A stretch of 6,561 bases of DNA from Microcaldota archaeon. GTDB taxonomy: Archaea; Micrarchaeota; Micrarchaeia; Anstonellales; Anstonellaceae. A model generated the notes under the pieces. The model made no database searches. It was given only the letters and a program-made list of their open reading frames with translations, and was not told the origin of the DNA. Position 1 is the first letter of the stretch. Each line of letters starts with the position of its first letter. The stretch lies in the NCBI GenBank assembly GCA_023248665.1, contig JAHFEC010000068.1, positions 1-6,561 of the forward strand. The letters are read 5' to 3'. The translations under genes were made by a program, and so were the position numbers. Of this stretch, positions 4,696-6,561 are shown one piece after another.

Positions 4696-4703
4696 TATTT
4701 AAA
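4696..4703 (-). promoter_or_regulatory. TATA box of tRNA-Ile, possibly shared with the DUF192 gene
   Basis: TTTAAATA on the minus strand is an exact archaeal consensus and sits about 25 bases from the tRNA 5' end at 4671. Because the box is nearly self-complementary (TATTTAAA on the plus strand), it is also correctly placed to start a plus-strand transcript near 4725, just before the lipoprotein ATG at 4734. A second identical box lies at 4713-4720. Confidence 0.75.
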
Positions 4704-4733
4704 CAACGCAGTTATTTAAAAACATCGGTCAAG

Positions 4734-5267
4734 ATGCGTGACATCCTCCTATTAACCTTGTTGGCGGCTTTCCTGCTCTCGGCCGGCTGCGCGCAGGCGC
4801 CCGACGGAAGCGTTTCCACCCCCATGAGCGGGACCGTCCAGCCTTCCGCCCTGTCCGAGGGGGGCGCGGATGCGGCAGCCGGCTTGCGGCACATGAATGT
4901 GACGTTCCCCGCCCATGACGGCGCGCGCATCGATGCCGAAATCGCCGACACGGCGCCGGAGCAGGAGAGAGGGCTGATGGAGCGCACCCACCTTGGGCAG
5001 AACGAAGGCATGCTGTTCGTCTACGGCGAGGAGCGGCCCCTCTCCTTCTGGATGTTTCATACGAGAATCCCGCTCGACATCGTATTCATTTCCGCAGACG
5101 GGAAAGTGGCGGACGTGCAAAGCATGGAACCGTGCATCGGCGAGGACGCGTCGGCCTGCCCAGTGTATCGTTCGGCGGTTCCGGCCCGCTGGGCGCTGGA
5201 GGTCAATGCGCTCTTCGCGGCAAAATACGGGATAACTGATGGGGACGGCGTGCGGATAGAAGACTAA
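4734..5267 (+). CDS. DUF192 family lipoprotein
   Basis: This is a predicted membrane-anchored extracellular protein of unknown biochemical role. The 177 residues begin with a short signal (MRDILLLTLLAAFLLSAGC) whose lipobox LSAGC puts the lipid-carrying cysteine at C19. A polar Ser/Ala/Gly linker follows to about 52, then one DUF192 domain (about 53-175) with the family signatures AEIADTAPEQERGLMER (68-84), EGMLFVYGEE (91-100), SFWMFHTRIPLDIVFI (104-119), MEPC...ACPVYRS (131-147) and PARWALEVNA (150-159). C134 and C142 may form a disulfide. No ribosome binding site precedes ATG 4734, and the TATA box spacing implies a very short leader. It faces the tRNA gene divergently and the next lipoprotein convergently, with an 11-base gap between stop codons. 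DUF192 proteins are widespread in archaea and bacteria without a settled function. Confidence 0.9.
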   Translation: MRDILLLTLLAAFLLSAGCAQAPDGSVSTPMSGTVQPSALSEGGADAAAGLRHMNVTFPAHDGARIDAEIADTAPEQERGLMERTHLGQNEGMLFVYGEERPLSFWMFHTRIPLDIVFISADGKVADVQSMEPCIGEDASACPVYRSAVPARWALEVNALFAAKYGITDGDGVRIED

Positions 5268-5279
5268 AAATCGATTTTT
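5266..5279. terminator. Palindromic bidirectional terminator between convergent genes
   Basis: AAAAATCGATTTTT is a perfect 14-base palindrome overlapping both stop codons (TAA 5265-5267 on plus, TAA 5281-5279 on minus). It gives a T5-T6 run to each transcript, so one element can end both. It has too little stem for a classical hairpin and relies on the T-runs. Confidence 0.55.
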
Positions 5280-5932
5280 TACGTGTTCGAGTTGGGGTTG
5301 CACTTGTTGAGGCATCCGGTGCGCGCGTCGTAATCGCGCAGATTCTGGCACTGGTTGTAATCCCGGCCGGAGGAGGAGCACCAGTAGGTGATGCACTGGT
5401 AGCGAAGATCCTTCCAGCCGATGGAGTCCACGCACACGCTCACGTCGTGTCTGGACACCGCCAGCGTCTGGACGCAAGTGACGAGCGCCTGGCCCGACAG
5501 ACCGGAGCAGATGGCCGATGGCAAGGCAGAGGAGCTGTTCGATGGCGAGGAAGAATTGAGGGAGGCGTTGCCGGACGCATTTGCGGACGGGGAGTTGCTG
5601 GCCGGTAGAGACGGCGGGATGTTTTGGGCGGGAGCCGGCACGGCGGGCAAGGGCGGCTGGGGGATGACCGTATCCGGCGGCAGGGGGACGGGCTCAGGCG
5701 GGACGGCAGAGTGGCCCGATGGATTTTTCGGGGGGACGGGGCTCGGCGCGGGCAGAGCGGCCGGGGGCGCGCTGGGCGAGGCCGGTGGAGCCGCGGGCAG
5801 TGTGGCCGGGAGGGAGCTCGGCCCGCCCGGCTGGTAAGGCGGAAGAGCGCTTCGTTCCGGTGCCGAGCATCCGGCCGCCAAGAGGGCCAGGCCGACGATT
5901 ATCAGGATGGGAAGAATGGGCACTCGCATCAT
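5279..5932 (-). CDS. Pro-rich, Cys-rich surface lipoprotein
   Basis: This is a predicted cell-surface lipoprotein of unknown role. The 217 residues start MMRVPILPILIIVGLALLAAGC: a hydrophobic signal and lipobox LAAGC (C22). Residues about 23-115 are a Pro/Ala/Ser stalk, followed by four N-glycosylation sequons in a row (NAS, NAS, NSS, NSS) near 117-135. The C-terminal 75 residues hold eight cysteines in a loosely repeated pattern (ICSGL..TC, then VCVDSI..QC, then QCQNL..GC), suggesting four disulfides. The signal peptide argues for ATG 5932 or 5929 (GGTG at 5936-5939 fits 5929). The frame is open further upstream but would overlap the next gene and hide the signal peptide. It follows the neighbouring surface protein after 56 bases. 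Confidence 0.82.
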   Translation of the reverse strand: MMRVPILPILIIVGLALLAAGCSAPERSALPPYQPGGPSSLPATLPAAPPASPSAPPAALPAPSPVPPKNPSGHSAVPPEPVPLPPDTVIPQPPLPAVPAPAQNIPPSLPASNSPSANASGNASLNSSSPSNSSSALPSAICSGLSGQALVTCVQTLAVSRHDVSVCVDSIGWKDLRYQCITYWCSSSGRDYNQCQNLRDYDARTGCLNKCNPNSNT

Positions 5933-5958
5933 GGGCACCGGTGACGGCAGGATTGGAG

Positions 5959-5981
5959 ATAAAATAAAAGAAAAAATAAAA
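5959..5981 (-). terminator. T-rich tract after the anchored surface protein gene
   Basis: On the minus strand, CTTTTATTTTTTCTTTTATTTTATC begins a few bases after the TAA at 5989-5991. Such U-runs end archaeal transcripts. The same AT-rich stretch lies about 30 bases before the lipoprotein start and could also hold its TATA box, so the two genes may be either separate or partly read through. Confidence 0.45.
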
Positions 5982-5988
5982 GGGTTCC

Positions 5989-6561
5989 TTATTCCTCCTT
6001 CTTCCTGTTGAAGACGAAGAAGAACAGCAGCGCCGCCGCCACGATCACGATGAGCGGGATGGCGATGAGCGCGAGCGGGTTGTTCAGGAAGTCCCCGCCG
6101 GTCTGGGCAGCCGTGGCATTGGCAGCCGGCTTCGTCGGAGCGCAGGGCGCCCAGTCCGAACACGAACTGCTATCGCGCGTCTGGTCCGGATAAGCGTTCG
6201 CGCCGCACTGGAACACGTAGGTACTCACGCGGCAGACCCGGCACGAGGTGCCGGACGTCTCGTTCTTGGAAACGGTGGTGCTGAGCACGTAGCTGCAGTT
6301 TTCCTGCTTGGCCACCCACGAGCCGCATTCGACTTGCGAACTGACGTTCTTGATGCTTGTGTCCACGCGGGTGCCTGACATGCAATAGCGCACGTAAGTG
6401 GCATTGGTGCAGTTGCGCACGTGGCCCGCATTGTCATCCTCGCTGAACACCTGGCTGTTGGTCAGGGTGGCGCTCGCCCATGAGGCGCAGGATTGGGGGT
6501 TGCTCAAAGAGCCGCCGCCGCTGCCCACGAGGCCGCCGTAGCCGCCGGCCGGGTAGCCGGT
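5989..6561 (-). CDS. Cys-rich membrane-anchored surface protein (5'-truncated by window edge)
   Basis: Only the C-terminal 190 residues are in the window. The frame is open to the last base (TGYPAGGYGGLVGSGGGS...), so the start lies outside; the GTG at 6526-6528 is an internal valine in a Gly-rich segment. The visible part is extracellular in character, with 13 cysteines (including CRVC), six N-glycosylation sequons (NCT, NAT, NVS, NCS, NET, NAT) and many Ser/Thr. An Ala-rich spacer near TKPAANATAAQTGG leads to one membrane helix (PLALIAIPLIVIVAAALLFFFVF) and a short cytoplasmic tail NRKKEE, giving C-terminal anchoring. I see no LPXTG or PGF sorting motif. The function is unknown. The shared style with the following lipoprotein suggests a joint envelope role. 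Confidence 0.85.
   Translation of the reverse strand, partial: TGYPAGGYGGLVGSGGGSLSNPQSCASWASATLTNSQVFSEDDNAGHVRNCTNATYVRYCMSGTRVDTSIKNVSSQVECGSWVAKQENCSYVLSTTVSKNETSGTSCRVCRVSTYVFQCGANAYPDQTRDSSSCSDWAPCAPTKPAANATAAQTGGDFLNNPLALIAIPLIVIVAAALLFFFVFNRKKEE

Noticed and set aside
4752..5477. 241-codon minus-strand frame
   Set aside because: It is antisense to the DUF192 lipoprotein and lacks any family signature.
5989..6060. Archaeosortase or sortase sorting signal at the C-terminus of the surface protein
   Set aside because: A membrane helix and basic tail are present, but neither a PGF-type nor an LPXTG motif is seen before the helix; simple membrane anchoring suffices.
5933..6163. Upstream extension of the Pro/Cys-rich lipoprotein to position 6163
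   Set aside because: It would overlap the coding region of the anchored surface protein and bury the signal peptide and lipobox internally; ATG 5932/5929 explains the signal sequence.

Overview
The window reads as archaeal chromosome. It carries an archaeal/eukaryotic-type ribosomal protein (eL15/L15e), two protein subunits of archaeal RNase P (Rpp30 and Pop5 homologues), a tRNA gene whose intron sits at 37/38 in a textbook bulge-helix-bulge, TTTAAATA-type TATA boxes and T-run terminators. Coding DNA is GC-rich and intergenic DNA is sharply AT-rich. Short versions of eL15 and Rpp30, together with Cys-rich glycosylatable surface proteins, suggest a small-genome (DPANN-like) archaeon, but this placement is inference.

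Layout. Bases 1-124 are G-rich with no recognisable gene. A TATA box near 125 then drives a plus-strand operon: eL15 (246-767), RNase P component 3 (821-1345) and RNase P component 2 (1349-1681). In many archaea this cluster runs on into proteasome and exosome genes. Here it stops, and about 300 bases of AT-rich spacer follow, with a T-run and the promoter of an AdoMet-decarboxylase-family gene (1979-2419). A T-rich tail separates that gene from an unrecognised 368-residue protein on the minus strand (2490-3596). Divergent from it is a histidine phosphatase gene (3710-4324), probably leaderless.

Bases 4325-4671 are the most unusual part. A minus-strand tRNA-Ile(GAU) gene (4500-4671) has a 97-nt intron. 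About half of the intron is a repeat element (pyrimidine/purine hairpin with a CGCA loop) that recurs directly downstream of the tRNA, where it carries an extra 53-nt block with two further hairpins. Pieces of the same repeat continue up to the phosphatase stop codon.

The right end is cell-surface material: a DUF192 lipoprotein (4734-5267, plus strand) converging on a Pro-rich, Cys-rich lipoprotein (5279-5932, minus strand), preceded by the C-terminal part of a Cys-rich, membrane-anchored surface protein that runs off the window (5989-6561, minus strand). The left third therefore serves translation and tRNA processing, the middle polyamine metabolism and a phosphatase, and the right third the cell envelope. 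The RNase P subunits encoded at the left would process the 5' end of tRNAs such as the tRNA-Ile at the right, whose intron must be removed by the separate tRNA-splicing endonuclease.
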